Below are positions 40,956 through 50,223 of a DNA stretch of 64,000 nucleotides, in pieces. Under the pieces are notes generated by a model, which did no database searches, was not told the DNA's origin, and saw only the letters and a list, made by a program, of their open reading frames with translations. Location of the stretch: the NCBI RefSeq assembly GCF_003696305.1, contig NZ_RFFK01000007.1, forward strand, positions 62,001 to 126,000, read 5' to 3'. Numbering within the stretch: position 1 is the first letter of the stretch; each line of letters opens with the position of its first letter. This stretch comes from Pseudomonas sp. AOB-7. GTDB taxonomy: Bacteria; Pseudomonadota; Gammaproteobacteria; Pseudomonadales; Pseudomonadaceae. A program made the position numbers and the translations under genes.

Positions 40956-41747
40956 CTAGCGGATATCGGCGCCGCCGTTCTGCCACAGCAGCAACTGCGT
41001 CTGCCGCCCCTGGTTCAGTTCGCGCACGGCATTTGGGGCCACCCCGGGGATGGCGAAGCTGTTGCTGATCAACCAGCTGCCGGGCGCCATCTCCTCCCGC
41101 GCCTTGGCCCACAGGCGCGCCATCGGCACCGGCGAGAGGAAACAGTAGACGACGTCGAACGGTGCCAACTCGGTACGCCACAGGCTCCCGTAGCGGATGC
41201 TGCAGTTGCCCTGCCCCAGGCAGCGCAGCCAGGCCAGGAGAAACAGCAGCGGCGCGCTCTCGACGCCGACGAAGCGCCCGCGCGGGAAGCGCCGCGCCAG
41301 GTGCAGCAGGGTGCCGGCAGTGCCGCAACCAAGATCGACGAAACGCGGCGGCGCCTCGCGCGCCGCCAGCCAATCGCCCAGTTGCTGGCGCGCGCGCGTG
41401 CCGCTGAGGTACAGCGGCACGCGCTCGTGCAGGCTGTTCCAGTTGACCAGCAGCAGCAGGGCAAAGCCCAGCAGGTAGAGCCAGCCCGGCAGCGCCGCCT
41501 GCTGCAGCAACCACAGCGCCGGCAGGAAGGCCAGGTTGATCCCCAGCCACCAGCGCGACAGCCCCAGGCGCCAGCCGATAGCCGCCGCCAGCGCCCCCTG
41601 CGCCAGCGCCGCCAGCCATAGCGGAAGGCGCAGCGGCGACAGCAGCGCCAGCCCGTAGACCGCCGCCAGCAGCAGGACGACGGCCAGCCCCTGGGCCAGC
41701 ATTACCCGGCGCCAAGGTCGCTGCAGCGCCCCTTCACGCTCGTCCAT
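40956..41747 (-). CDS. Membrane-anchored class I SAM-dependent methyltransferase
   Basis: A 263-residue protein. The first ~105 residues hold three to four hydrophobic helices (for example MLAQGLAVVLLLAAVYGLAL and WLYLLGFALLLLVNW); the rest is a Rossmann methyltransferase domain with SAM-binding motif I VDLGCGTAGT near 137-146 and acidic residue at the end of strand 2 (FVGVES). A motif IV-like FDVVYCFLSPVPM follows. The catalytic domain lies after the last helix, probably cytoplasmic. Substrate unknown. GGGGGTGGG directly precedes the ATG. It shares a short region with divergent rsgA, and is followed 31 bp later by orn; I do not recall this gene between them in PAO1. Confidence 0.8.
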   Translation of the reverse strand: MDEREGALQRPWRRVMLAQGLAVVLLLAAVYGLALLSPLRLPLWLAALAQGALAAAIGWRLGLSRWWLGINLAFLPALWLLQQAALPGWLYLLGFALLLLVNWNSLHERVPLYLSGTRARQQLGDWLAAREAPPRFVDLGCGTAGTLLHLARRFPRGRFVGVESAPLLFLLAWLRCLGQGNCSIRYGSLWRTELAPFDVVYCFLSPVPMARLWAKAREEMAPGSWLISNSFAIPGVAPNAVRELNQGRQTQLLLWQNGGADIR

Positions 41748-41785
41748 CCCACCCCCTGAAGGTCAAATCGAGGCCGCGGCGCCCA

Positions 41786-41794
41786 TGCTAAACT
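41786..41794 (+). promoter_or_regulatory. Extended -10 promoter candidate for rsgA
   Basis: TGCTAAACT gives TG-N-TAAACT about 44 bp before the rsgA ATG. No convincing -35 is seen. Confidence 0.4.
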
Positions 41795-41837
41795 CGCGCG
41801 GCTTGTTTCCCGGCAACTCTACCCACTCGGAATCCCC

Positions 41838-42869
41838 ATGGCCAAACGCCAACTCAACCGCCGCCAGAGCTGGCGCATCGAAAAGATCCAGGGCGAACGC
41901 GCGGCCCGCGCCGCCAAGCGCGAATCGCGCGCCGTCGAGGCCCTGGAAGGCGGCGACCTGGGCCCGGAGCAGACCGGCCTGGTGATCGCCCACTTCGGCG
42001 TACAGGTGGAGATCGAGGCGCTGCAGGGCGAGCTGGCTGGCCAGACCTTCCGCTGCCACCTGCGCGCCAACCTGCCGGCGCTGGTCACCGGCGATCAGGT
42101 GGTGTGGCGCGCCGGTAACCAGGGCGACGGCGTGATAGTCGCCCAGCTGCCGCGGCGCAGCGAGCTGTGCCGGCCGGACATGCGCGGCGCGCTCAAGCCG
42201 GTGGCGGCCAACGTCGACCAGATCGTCATCGTCTTCGCCCCGCTGCCCGAGCCGCACGCCAACCTGATCGACCGCTACCTGGTGGCCGCCGAGCATGCCG
42301 GCATCCGCCCGCTGCTGCTGTTGAACAAGGCCGACCTGATCGATGCGCAGAACCAGGTCGCGCTAAACGCCCTGCTCGACGTCTACCGCCAGCTCGGCTA
42401 CCCGCTGCTGGAGGTCTCGGCTCATCAGGGCGACGGCATGGAGCAGCTGAAGAAGCGCCTGGACGGCCACGTCAGCGTGTTCGTCGGCCAGTCCGGGGTG
42501 GGCAAGTCGTCGCTGGTCAACAGCCTGCTGCCCGGGGTCGATACCCGCGTCGGCGCGCTGTCGGAACTGACCGGCAAGGGCACCCACACCACCACCACCG
42601 CGCGGCTGTTCCACTTTCCCGGCGGCGGCCAGCTGATCGACTCGCCCGGCATCCGCGAGTTCGGCCTCGGCCACGTCAGCAGGGATGACGTGGAAGCCGG
42701 CTTTATCGAATTCCACGACTTGCTCGGGCGCTGCCGCTTCCGCGACTGCAAGCACGACCGCGAGCCGGGTTGCGCGCTGCTCCTGGCCCTGGAGGAAGGA
42801 CGCATCCAGCCGCAGCGCATGGCCAGCTACCGGCATATTCTCGCCAGCCTGCCCGAAGACGAGTATTGA
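41838..42869 (+). CDS. rsgA: Ribosome small-subunit-dependent GTPase RsgA
   Basis: Late 30S assembly GTPase. It has 343 residues: basic N-terminus ([18 protein letters not shown]), OB domain (about 35-110), then a circularly permuted GTPase domain in the order G4 LLNKADLID (about 156-164), G1 [10 protein letters not shown] (about 217-226), G3 DSPGIREF (about 270-277). The C-terminal zinc site follows as C-X5-C-X-H plus Cys ([15 protein letters not shown]). It is convergent with motB (38 bp apart), where AGGCC-GA-GGCCT may form a weak shared hairpin. Confidence 0.95.
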   Translation: MAKRQLNRRQSWRIEKIQGERAARAAKRESRAVEALEGGDLGPEQTGLVIAHFGVQVEIEALQGELAGQTFRCHLRANLPALVTGDQVVWRAGNQGDGVIVAQLPRRSELCRPDMRGALKPVAANVDQIVIVFAPLPEPHANLIDRYLVAAEHAGIRPLLLLNKADLIDAQNQVALNALLDVYRQLGYPLLEVSAHQGDGMEQLKKRLDGHVSVFVGQSGVGKSSLVNSLLPGVDTRVGALSELTGKGTHTTTTARLFHFPGGGQLIDSPGIREFGLGHVSRDDVEAGFIEFHDLLGRCRFRDCKHDREPGCALLLALEEGRIQPQRMASYRHILASLPEDEY

Positions 42870-42907
42870 GCGGCGCCGACGCGCGCCAGTAAGCGGGAGG
42901 CCGAGGC

Positions 42908-43903
42908 CTACTGGTCGACCGGCCGATCGAACTGCAGCGCGCCGTCCTCGAAGATGTTCAAGCGCTCGCGCACCTGCTCGCCCGGCAGCGGCTCGTCGGT
43001 CGCGCCGGGCGCCGCCGGTGCGGCCTCGGCAGGTGCCGGCGGCGCTTCGTCGCTGCCCTGCTCACCCTCGATGGCGCGCTGCGCCTTCTTGGTCAGCACG
43101 ATGATGTCGATGCGCCGGTTGACCGGATTGAAGGGGTCGTCGCGGTCGAACAGGGCCGAAGAGGCGTAACCGACCACCCGCGCCACCTGCTCGTCGGCAT
43201 AGCCGCCGGCGATCAGGGTGCGCCGCGCAGCGTTGGCGCGATTGGCCGACAGCTCCCAGTTGCCGAAATCGCCGCGACCGACGAAGGGTTTGGCGTCGGT
43301 GTGGCCGCTGACGCTGATCTTGTTCGGCACCGTGCGAATGGTGTCGGCCATGGCCAGTAGGATGTCCTCGAAATAGGGCTGCAGCTCGGCGCTGCCGAGG
43401 GCGAACATCGGCCGGTTCTCGGCGTCCATGATCTGGATGCGCAGGCCGTCCTGGGTGATCTCGAACAGGATCTGGTCCTTGAAGCGCTGCAGCTCGGGGT
43501 TCTCGTCTACCTTGTTCTGCAGTTCCTGCAGCAGCAGCTCCAGGCGCTCGCGCTCCAGCTTGTCGGCCAGGGTCTCGACCTGGTCGGCGTCGATCTCCAC
43601 GTCCTGGCTGTCGGTCAGGTCCTGGATTTCCGGATTGAGGGTTCGCTCCGGCGCCGGCGTCGGCGTACCGCCGAGGTCGATGGCGTGCGGGCTGGCGCTC
43701 TCGGTGAAGCCGATGGGGTCCTGGAAGTAACCGGAAATGGCCTTCTTCTGCTCCGGGGTGGCCGAGGACATCAACCACATCACCAGGAAGAACGCCATCA
43801 TGGCCGTGGCGAAGTCGGCGAAGGCGATCTTCCAGGCGCCGCCGTGGTGCCCGCCGGCGCGCTTCTTGCCGCGTTTGACGATGATCGGCTGGTTGTTTTC
43901 CAT
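42908..43903 (-). CDS. motB: Flagellar stator protein MotB
   Basis: Stator subunit that anchors MotA to peptidoglycan. 331 residues. The N-terminus is basic (IIVKRGKKRAGGHHGGAWK), followed by one membrane helix with the proton-carrying Asp in IAFADFATAMMAFF near 30. A plug/linker region follows, and the OmpA-type peptidoglycan domain (about 150-285) has VSGHTDAKP and NWELSANRAN. The tail is Ala/Pro/Glu-rich and ends in a hydrophilic stretch. It starts 3 bp after the motA stop. Confidence 0.95.
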   Translation of the reverse strand: MENNQPIIVKRGKKRAGGHHGGAWKIAFADFATAMMAFFLVMWLMSSATPEQKKAISGYFQDPIGFTESASPHAIDLGGTPTPAPERTLNPEIQDLTDSQDVEIDADQVETLADKLERERLELLLQELQNKVDENPELQRFKDQILFEITQDGLRIQIMDAENRPMFALGSAELQPYFEDILLAMADTIRTVPNKISVSGHTDAKPFVGRGDFGNWELSANRANAARRTLIAGGYADEQVARVVGYASSALFDRDDPFNPVNRRIDIIVLTKKAQRAIEGEQGSDEAPPAPAEAAPAAPGATDEPLPGEQVRERLNIFEDGALQFDRPVDQ

Positions 43904-43906
43904 GGC

Positions 43907-44758
43907 TTAGTTGCCGCGCATGGCCTGTTCGAGCTCGGTGAAGCTCGGCCGGTGCGCCGGGAACAGCACCTTGCGGCCGAACTCCACCGCCAGGCTCGGC
44001 GGCATGCCCGAGGCCGAAGCAACCAGGGTCGCCTTGATCGCCTCGTAAAGGTTGACCTCCTCCTTGGCGTCGTGCTCCAGCGCCACCGACAGCGGACCGA
44101 AAAAGCCATAGGAGGCGAGGATGCCGAGGAAGGTGCCGACCAGCGCGGTGGCGACCTTCTCGCCAATCTGCGCGTTGTCCGCCTCGGCGAGGATCGACAT
44201 GGTGATGACGATGCCCAGCACCGCGGCGACGATACCCATGGCCGGCAGGCCGTCGGCGACCTTGGCCACCGCATGGGCGGGGTGCTCCACATCCTCCTTG
44301 AGGCTGGCCAGTTCCATGTCGAACAGGCCCTCCAGCTCATGCGGGGCCATGTTGCCGGAGGACATGATGCGCAGATAGTCGCAGATGAAGGCGGTCATCC
44401 GCGCGTCCTTGAGCACCCCTGGGTACTTGCTGAAGATCGGGCTGGCGTTGGGGTCCTCGATGTCCGCCTCGATGGCCATCATGCCTTCGCGGCGGCTCTT
44501 GTTGAGGATCTCGTATAGCAGCTTGAGCACTTCCAGGTAATAGGTGTGGGTGAAGCGGGTGCCGAACATGCTCACCGACTTCTTGAATACCGTCATGAAC
44601 ATGCTGCCCGGGTTGGCCTGGAGGAAGCCGCCCAGCGCCGCACCACCGATGATCAGCACTTCGTAGGGATGAACGAGCGCCATGAACTGCCCGCCGGACA
44701 GGACGAAGCCGCCGAAGACGCAGCCCAGAACCACGATGATGCCGATGATTTTTGCCAT
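43907..44758 (-). CDS. motA: Flagellar stator protein MotA
   Basis: Proton-channel stator subunit that presses on the rotor. 283 residues with four membrane helices (about 3-22, 30-50, 168-190, 200-222) and a large cytoplasmic loop carrying the charged rotor-contact region. GLPAMGIVAAVLGIVITM (third helix) and VGTFLGILASYGFFGPL (fourth) are family signatures. It is transcribed with motB from a FliA-type promoter. Confidence 0.96.
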   Translation of the reverse strand: MAKIIGIIVVLGCVFGGFVLSGGQFMALVHPYEVLIIGGAALGGFLQANPGSMFMTVFKKSVSMFGTRFTHTYYLEVLKLLYEILNKSRREGMMAIEADIEDPNASPIFSKYPGVLKDARMTAFICDYLRIMSSGNMAPHELEGLFDMELASLKEDVEHPAHAVAKVADGLPAMGIVAAVLGIVITMSILAEADNAQIGEKVATALVGTFLGILASYGFFGPLSVALEHDAKEEVNLYEAIKATLVASASGMPPSLAVEFGRKVLFPAHRPSFTELEQAMRGN

Positions 44759-44811
44759 AGAAGAGTGCTTGCAGAGCCAAGAGAGAGGGTTATTAAAAAC
44801 AACCCTTCTAA

Positions 44812-44838
44812 TTATCGGAACTTATACGCCAGACTATA
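44812..44838 (-). promoter_or_regulatory. FliA (sigma-28) promoter of motAB
   Basis: On the minus strand TATAGTCT, 11 bp and TCCGATAA match the flagellar consensus TAAAGTTT-N11-GCCGATAA at 6 of 8 and 7 of 8 positions. The leader between it and motA has the small hairpin GGGTTGTT-TTT-AATAACCC (44806-44788). Confidence 0.7.
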
Positions 44839-44875
44839 GCCAGTTAAGGTCAAAAGCCAGTTCGGCTCAACTCAC

Positions 44876-46399
44876 ATGTCGACGCCAAAGCCCCTGCCAC
44901 GCACCCTCGACGCCTGGCTGCAACAGCTGGCCAAGCTGCCCCTGCCGATCGAGCAGGAGCAGCATGCACGCCTGCGGCGCACCCTCGGCGACGGCCGCCG
45001 CACCTGGGGCGAGATCGCTGAGGCGATCGAACTCAGCCCGACCTTTGCCCTGCAGGTGCTGCGCGAGGCCAACCAGGCCGGCGGCACCCTCAGCGACCCG
45101 GCCGACAGCCTGGAGACGGCGCTGGCCCGCCTCGGTCTGAAGCGCTGCGAAACCCTGCTCAACCAGGCCCCCGCCCTGCCGGCAGGGGAAATCCCGCTGG
45201 CCCTGCGCCAACTCCTGCTGATCAGCCAGCATGCCAGCCAGCAGGCGCGCGGCCTGTTCGGCGCACGTCTGGCGCGCCTGTGGAACGAGCTGCATGGCTG
45301 CAGCCTGCTGTTTCTCGCCCCGCTCTGGCCGCTGCTATGCGCCCATCCGCAGCTGTTCGAGGCCTGGGAGCAGCGCATCCTGGTCAAGGGCGAGCGGCCG
45401 GCCAAGGTGGAGCAGGAGCTGCTCGGCGTGCCGCTGCTGCAGCTGTGCCTGCAACTGGCCGAACGCTGGCGCCTGCCGGAGTGGATAGTGCAGGGCTACC
45501 GCCTGCTGGAGCGCGACCGCCGCCTGCTGGTCAAGGCGCTGCATATCGCCCGCGACAACCAGCACCCGCTGCACCAGCAACAGTTGCTCGATGCCGACAT
45601 CCCCTTGCGCCGCTGGCTGACCCAGCCGAGCAACTGCGTGCTGCTGGCCAACGGCCTGGCGCTGTCGGCGCACCAGGCCTGGAACGCCCCGCACAGCCTG
45701 CGCTGGCAGTGCCTGACCGGGCTCTACCTGCAGCTGCCGCTGGCCGAGGTGCAGCAGGAAGTGCACCGACACGCGGTAAGCAGCGCCCGCCTGAACCACG
45801 ACGCCCAGCTCTGGCACCCGGCCCAGGCCCTGCTCTGGCCCTGGGACGCCCGTCGCCTGAACCCGCCACGCAGCCCGGCGCCGGCGCCCAGAAGCGACGC
45901 CCTCGACGCCTGGCGCCAGCACTGCGCCCGCCTGCTGGCCGAGCCCAGCGCCTTCGCCAACGTCCTGCAGCTGACCGCCTGCGCCCGCGACGCCGTGCAG
46001 GCCTGCGGCCTGAACCGGGTGCTGTTGCTACTCGCGGATCGTCAGCACAGCCGCCTGCAGGCCCAGCAGCAGGCGGGGCTGGAGCCGGGCGCCAGCGCCC
46101 TGAACCTGGACCCGGCGCACAGCCAGGTGCTGCGCCGGCTGCTCGCCGAACCCGGCCAGCTGCGCCTGAGCCCGGCCAATATCGCCCAGTTCTCCGCCCT
46201 GCTGCCGGGCAGCCTGAAGGCGCTGTTCCCCGGCGACCACCTGCTGCTGCGCTCGCTGGCCAGCAATGGCCGGGTGGTCATGCTGCTGGTCGCCGACCAG
46301 GGCGGCCAGCCGTTCAACGAGCTCGGCCTGCAGGCCTTCGGTAAAACCGTGCAATGCATCGAGCGCGCCCTGGCCAGCTTCGCCAGGCGCGGGCGCTAG
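44876..46399 (+). CDS. HDOD-domain protein (PA4955-like)
   Basis: A 507-residue cytoplasmic protein. An N-terminal HDOD-like domain (about 10-235) shows the usual helical signature ([40 protein letters not shown]). The middle is Leu-rich and helical, and the C-terminal part (about 355-505) resembles a GAF-type fold with a LLLLADRQ...[14 protein letters not shown] pattern (inference). HDOD proteins usually act in signalling, without the HD catalytic site. It is divergent from motA and lies 44 bp before rhdA. From memory it corresponds to PAO1 PA4955. Function unknown. Confidence 0.75.
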   Translation: MSTPKPLPRTLDAWLQQLAKLPLPIEQEQHARLRRTLGDGRRTWGEIAEAIELSPTFALQVLREANQAGGTLSDPADSLETALARLGLKRCETLLNQAPALPAGEIPLALRQLLLISQHASQQARGLFGARLARLWNELHGCSLLFLAPLWPLLCAHPQLFEAWEQRILVKGERPAKVEQELLGVPLLQLCLQLAERWRLPEWIVQGYRLLERDRRLLVKALHIARDNQHPLHQQQLLDADIPLRRWLTQPSNCVLLANGLALSAHQAWNAPHSLRWQCLTGLYLQLPLAEVQQEVHRHAVSSARLNHDAQLWHPAQALLWPWDARRLNPPRSPAPAPRSDALDAWRQHCARLLAEPSAFANVLQLTACARDAVQACGLNRVLLLLADRQHSRLQAQQQAGLEPGASALNLDPAHSQVLRRLLAEPGQLRLSPANIAQFSALLPGSLKALFPGDHLLLRSLASNGRVVMLLVADQGGQPFNELGLQAFGKTVQCIERALASFARRGR

Positions 46400-46443
46400 C
46401 CCTTTCCGCTACAATCGGCCTCTTTTCATTCGAGGAGGCCTCC

Positions 46444-47259
46444 ATGTCCGCCTTCGCCAACCTGCCCCTGGTGATCGAGCCCGCCGAGCTGGCCAGCCGC
46501 CTGGACGCCGCCGAGCTGATCCTGGTCGACCTCAGCGGAGCGGCGCGCTATACCGCCGGGCACATCCCCGGCGCGCGCTGGGTCGACAGCAAGCGCACCC
46601 AGTTGGGCCAGCCGCCCGCCCCCGGCCTGGTCCCGCCACAGGCGCAGCTCGAAGCGCTGTTCGCCGAACTGGGCCATCGTCCGGACGCCACCTACGTGGT
46701 CTACGACGACGAGGGCGGCCCCTGGGCCGGGCGCTTCATCTGGCTGCTCGACGTGATCGGCCACAGCCGCTACCACTTCCTCAATGGCGGCCTGCAGGCC
46801 TGGATCGGCGAGGGCCGCGCACTGAGCCAGGACAGCCCGTCGGCGCAGCACACGCCGGTGGCGCTGACCCTGCACGACGAGCCGACGGCCAGCCGCGACT
46901 ATGTGCAGGCGCGCCTGGGCGCCGCCGACCTGGCGATCTGGGACGCCCGCGGCGCGGACGAATACCGCGGCGAGAAACTCAGCTCGGCGCGCGGCGGCCA
47001 TATCCCCGGTGCGGTCAATTTCGAGTGGACCGCCGGCATGGATCCGCAGCGCGGCCTGCGCATCCGCGACGACATCGCCGAAGTGCTGCAGGATCTGGGC
47101 ATCACCCCCGACAAGGAAGTGATCACCCACTGCCAGACCCACCGCCGTTCCGGCTTCACCTACGTGGTGGCCAAGGCGCTGGGTTATCCGCGGGTCAAGG
47201 CCTACGCCGGCTCCTGGGCCGAGTGGGGCAACCTGCCCGATACCCCGATCGAGCGCTGA
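46444..47259 (+). CDS. rhdA: Thiosulfate sulfurtransferase (rhodanese) RhdA
   Basis: Two-domain rhodanese that moves sulfane sulfur from thiosulfate to cyanide or other acceptors; useful where cyanide is made. ATG 46444 with GAGGAGG upstream gives 271 residues, the length of the Pseudomonas/Azotobacter enzyme; the longer frame overlaps the HDOD gene. The inactive N-domain covers about 1-130 and the active C-domain about 140-271 with loop [12 protein letters not shown], catalytic Cys near residue 230. A TACAAT -10 lies 29 bp upstream without a good -35. Confidence 0.94.
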   Translation: MSAFANLPLVIEPAELASRLDAAELILVDLSGAARYTAGHIPGARWVDSKRTQLGQPPAPGLVPPQAQLEALFAELGHRPDATYVVYDDEGGPWAGRFIWLLDVIGHSRYHFLNGGLQAWIGEGRALSQDSPSAQHTPVALTLHDEPTASRDYVQARLGAADLAIWDARGADEYRGEKLSSARGGHIPGAVNFEWTAGMDPQRGLRIRDDIAEVLQDLGITPDKEVITHCQTHRRSGFTYVVAKALGYPRVKAYAGSWAEWGNLPDTPIER

Positions 47260-47327
47260 ACCCGGACGCCAATCAGCTGCACGCGCCGGCTGCCTCAGCA
47301 CCGGCTCCGAACCCTCAAGGACACACG

Positions 47328-48188
47328 ATGAAACAACGCCTGTTTATCCTCAGCCAGTACCTGCTGCCCCACCACCTGCTGTCGCGGCTGATCGGCTGCG
47401 TCGCCGAATGCCGCATCGGCTGGCTGAAGAACCCGCTGATCACCTGGTTCGCCAAGCGCTACCAGGTGAACATGAGCGAAGCCCGGGTCGAGGACCTGCG
47501 CACCTACGAGCACTTCAACGCCTTCTTCACCCGCGCCCTGAAGGACGGCGCCCGCCCGCTGGACGAGACCCCCGGCGCCATCCTCTGCCCGGCCGACGGC
47601 GCCATCAGCCAGCTCGGCGCCATCGAGCACGGCCGCCTGTTCCAGGCCAAGGGCCACAGCTTCAGCGCCGTCGAACTGCTCGGCGGCGACGCCGAGCGCG
47701 CCGCGCCCTTCATGGGCGGCCAGTTCGCCACCGTGTACCTGTCACCCAAGGACTACCACCGCGTGCATATGCCGCTGGCGGGGACCCTGCGCGAGATGGT
47801 CTATGTGCCGGGGCGGCTGTTCTCGGTCAACCAGACCACCGCGGAGAACGTGCCCGAGCTGTTCGCCCGCAACGAGCGGGTGGTCTGCCTGTTCGACACC
47901 GAGCGCGGGCCGATGGCCGTGGTGCTGGTCGGCGCGATGATAGTCGCCAGCGTCGAGACGGTCTGGGCCGGCCTGGTCACCCCGCCCAAGCGCGAGCTGA
48001 AGAGCACCCGTTACGACGCCGCCGCGCGCGCGCCGATCGAACTGGCCAAGGGCGCCGAACTCGGTCGTTTCAAGCTGGGCTCCACCGCCATCGTGCTGTT
48101 CGGCCCGCAGCAGGTGCAGTGGGCCGCCGAACTGGGCGCCGGCAGCGCCGTGCGCATGGGCCAGTTGCTGGGCCACGCCGGGGCCTGA
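47328..48188 (+). CDS. psd: Phosphatidylserine decarboxylase
   Basis: Pyruvoyl enzyme of the inner membrane that makes phosphatidylethanolamine. ATG 47328, with AAGGA 8 bp upstream, gives 286 residues; the longer frame upstream is antisense-type noise across rhdA. The self-cleavage motif LGST ([11 protein letters not shown], Ser near 252) will produce the beta chain and the alpha chain with its pyruvoyl group. YHRVH and the DG of CPADGAISQ supply the catalytic Asp/His set. It lies 68 bp after rhdA on the same strand. Confidence 0.95.
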   Translation: MKQRLFILSQYLLPHHLLSRLIGCVAECRIGWLKNPLITWFAKRYQVNMSEARVEDLRTYEHFNAFFTRALKDGARPLDETPGAILCPADGAISQLGAIEHGRLFQAKGHSFSAVELLGGDAERAAPFMGGQFATVYLSPKDYHRVHMPLAGTLREMVYVPGRLFSVNQTTAENVPELFARNERVVCLFDTERGPMAVVLVGAMIVASVETVWAGLVTPPKRELKSTRYDAAARAPIELAKGAELGRFKLGSTAIVLFGPQQVQWAAELGAGSAVRMGQLLGHAGA

Positions 48189-48356
48189 GCAACGCCGCGG
48201 CACTGAACCCGGTCGCAGACCGCCTGGTCATAGTTGCGTACTCTGGCACGACCGCCCGTCCCCGGGATGGGCTGCGACCGCGGCGAGATGCTGCTAGAGT
48301 TCGCGAGACTATTACGAGAGCCGCTAGCCTTTGCGTGGCCGGAGTATCCGAGTTTG

Positions 48357-50159
48357 ATGGATAAACAGAGTCCCCACCTACTGCTGTTGCGTGTCCCCAC
48401 CCCGAGCAAGCCAAGCCTGAGCTTCTGCGACGGCAGCCCCCGCGACCTCAAGCGCTGGCTCGCCGCCCTGCCCAAGGCCAACATCGGTGAGACCGCGCGC
48501 CAGCTGTACCAGAGCCTGGTGGAACTCAACCAATTCCTCACCCCCTCGGAAAACCGCCTGCGACTGCTGGAGCTGCTGCGCCCGGAAGTGCACTTCGTCT
48601 GCCAGCACCTGGAACGCCACTTCCTCAACCAGGCCATCGTCCTCGACGAGCGCCCACGCAAGGTCGCCAACCTGTGCCAGGCGCTGCAGAACCACCTGGC
48701 CGTCGGCTACAAGCTGATCATCTCGCGGGCCATGGCGCGCAGCGGCAAGGAGCGCGACCAGCTGCTCGCCGTTGCCCTGCAGCGCGCCAGCCACAGCCTG
48801 TGCAACCCGCTGATCCGCGCCAGCCAGCTGTACTGCCCGGTGCCCGAAGGCCTGTGGCTGGAACTGCACCAGCTGTATCAGATCGCCAGTGAGCAGCGCC
48901 TGCAGCGCCAGGCGATCCGCGACCCGCTGGCGCGCCATTCGCCCGCCCTGAGCACCGAGCAGTGCTACCTGATCGCCCTGCTGCTCGGCTGCGCGCGCAC
49001 CAACCAGATGCGCCAGCACGGCATCGCCCGCCTGGCCGAAGCGCTGGAGCCCTGGAGCGCGCTGGTCAGCCTGCAGGCCGGCGACCTGCCGAGCAGCCTG
49101 TTCGTCCTTGCCCCGCAAGTGGACGGCCCGCCGCGCTACAAGTCGCTGTACCCCGACAACGAACTGCACAACCTGCTGGGCATCGACCCGCAGCCGCTGG
49201 TGGACGCGATCAGGGAATACCTGCTGCTGCCAGAGGAGGACCGGCCCAGATCGCGCCTGCCGGTGCCCGAAGGCATGAGCCTGGACCTGCTGCAACACGT
49301 CGGTGCCGCCTGGGGCGATATCGCCGAGCGCACCTTCCAGCGCACCAGCGGCCGCGGCAACCTGACCCTGTGCATCGGCATGAGTGCGCTGCATTTCTTC
49401 CTCGCCGGCGAACAGTCCTTCGGCGAGGTGCTCAAGCGCCCCAGCGAGGCCGGCGCCGCGGTGTTCAAGCCCGCGACCGGCGCCCCGGACGTCTGGGCCA
49501 ACGCCTTCGACGCGCAGCGCATCGGCAGCGACTTCCACTTCGAAGAGATCCAGTACAGCAAGGTCAGTACCGGCGAGCAGCCCGCCGAGCCGGAAAGCAG
49601 CAATGAAAGCTATCCCACTTACGCGCTGGCCATCGTCAACCATAGCCCCGGCGGCTACTGCCTGTCCTGGGCCAAGGAAGTGCCCGCCCAGTTGCAGGCC
49701 GGCGAACTGCTCGGCGTGCAGGACAGCCCCAGCCAGGGCTGGAGCGTGGCCATCGTGCGTTGGATCCGCCAGGTGCGCGGCGGCGGCACGCAGATGGGCA
49801 TCGAGCTGATCGCTCCGCATGCCCGCTCCTGTGGCCTGCAACTGGTGCGCAAGGCCGAGCAGAACAGCCAGTACCTGCGCGCCCTGCTGCTGCCGGAGAT
49901 CAGCGCCATCTCGCGCCCGGCCAGCCTGATCACGCCGCGCCTGCCGTTCCAGGAAGGCAGCAAGGTGTTGATCAATGACCACGGCGAGGAACACCGCGCG
50001 GTGCTGACCCGCAAACAGGCCAGTACCGGCAGCTTCAACCAGTTCGAGTATCACCGCGTCGGTGCCAAAGAAGGCGCCGCCGGGAAGCCGGTCACAGCCT
50101 CGCAAAGCCAGAAACCGGCCGGGGAGGAAGATTTTGACTCACTCTGGAAGTCGCTGTAG
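48357..50159 (+). CDS. PilZ-like conserved protein upstream of fimX (PA4958-like)
   Basis: About 600 residues from ATG 48357 (MDKQSPHLLLLRVPTPSKPS); the frame is open upstream but that stretch has the promoter-like TGCGAC-16-TAGAGT near 48270-48300. The N-terminal two thirds are helical, Leu-rich, with no motif I recognise. The C-terminal part (about 415-590) has IVNHSPGGYCLSW, then GELLGVQD, WSVAIVRWIRQV and MGIELIAPHA, a pattern like a PilZ barrel (N/DxSxxG), but the RxxxR c-di-GMP loop is not seen, so binding is doubtful. It lies 64 bp upstream of fimX and is likely co-expressed with it. Function unknown; a role in c-di-GMP or type IV pilus control is inferred from the neighbour. Confidence 0.75.
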   Translation: MDKQSPHLLLLRVPTPSKPSLSFCDGSPRDLKRWLAALPKANIGETARQLYQSLVELNQFLTPSENRLRLLELLRPEVHFVCQHLERHFLNQAIVLDERPRKVANLCQALQNHLAVGYKLIISRAMARSGKERDQLLAVALQRASHSLCNPLIRASQLYCPVPEGLWLELHQLYQIASEQRLQRQAIRDPLARHSPALSTEQCYLIALLLGCARTNQMRQHGIARLAEALEPWSALVSLQAGDLPSSLFVLAPQVDGPPRYKSLYPDNELHNLLGIDPQPLVDAIREYLLLPEEDRPRSRLPVPEGMSLDLLQHVGAAWGDIAERTFQRTSGRGNLTLCIGMSALHFFLAGEQSFGEVLKRPSEAGAAVFKPATGAPDVWANAFDAQRIGSDFHFEEIQYSKVSTGEQPAEPESSNESYPTYALAIVNHSPGGYCLSWAKEVPAQLQAGELLGVQDSPSQGWSVAIVRWIRQVRGGGTQMGIELIAPHARSCGLQLVRKAEQNSQYLRALLLPEISAISRPASLITPRLPFQEGSKVLINDHGEEHRAVLTRKQASTGSFNQFEYHRVGAKEGAAGKPVTASQSQKPAGEEDFDSLWKSL

Positions 50160-50223
50160 GCTGCGGCCAACTCACCATTTGTCGCCTTTTCGCGCCCGTT
50201 CGGCGCGGTATTGACCCCACCCT

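Noticed and set aside
44788..44806. Hairpin GGGTT...AACCC in the motA leader as a terminator or attenuator
   Set aside because: No U-tract follows it on the minus strand; it may be only a 5' UTR stem.
48378..50105. A 575-residue minus-strand frame over the PilZ-like gene
   Set aside because: Gln/Ala/Gly-rich antisense frame without SD or domain.
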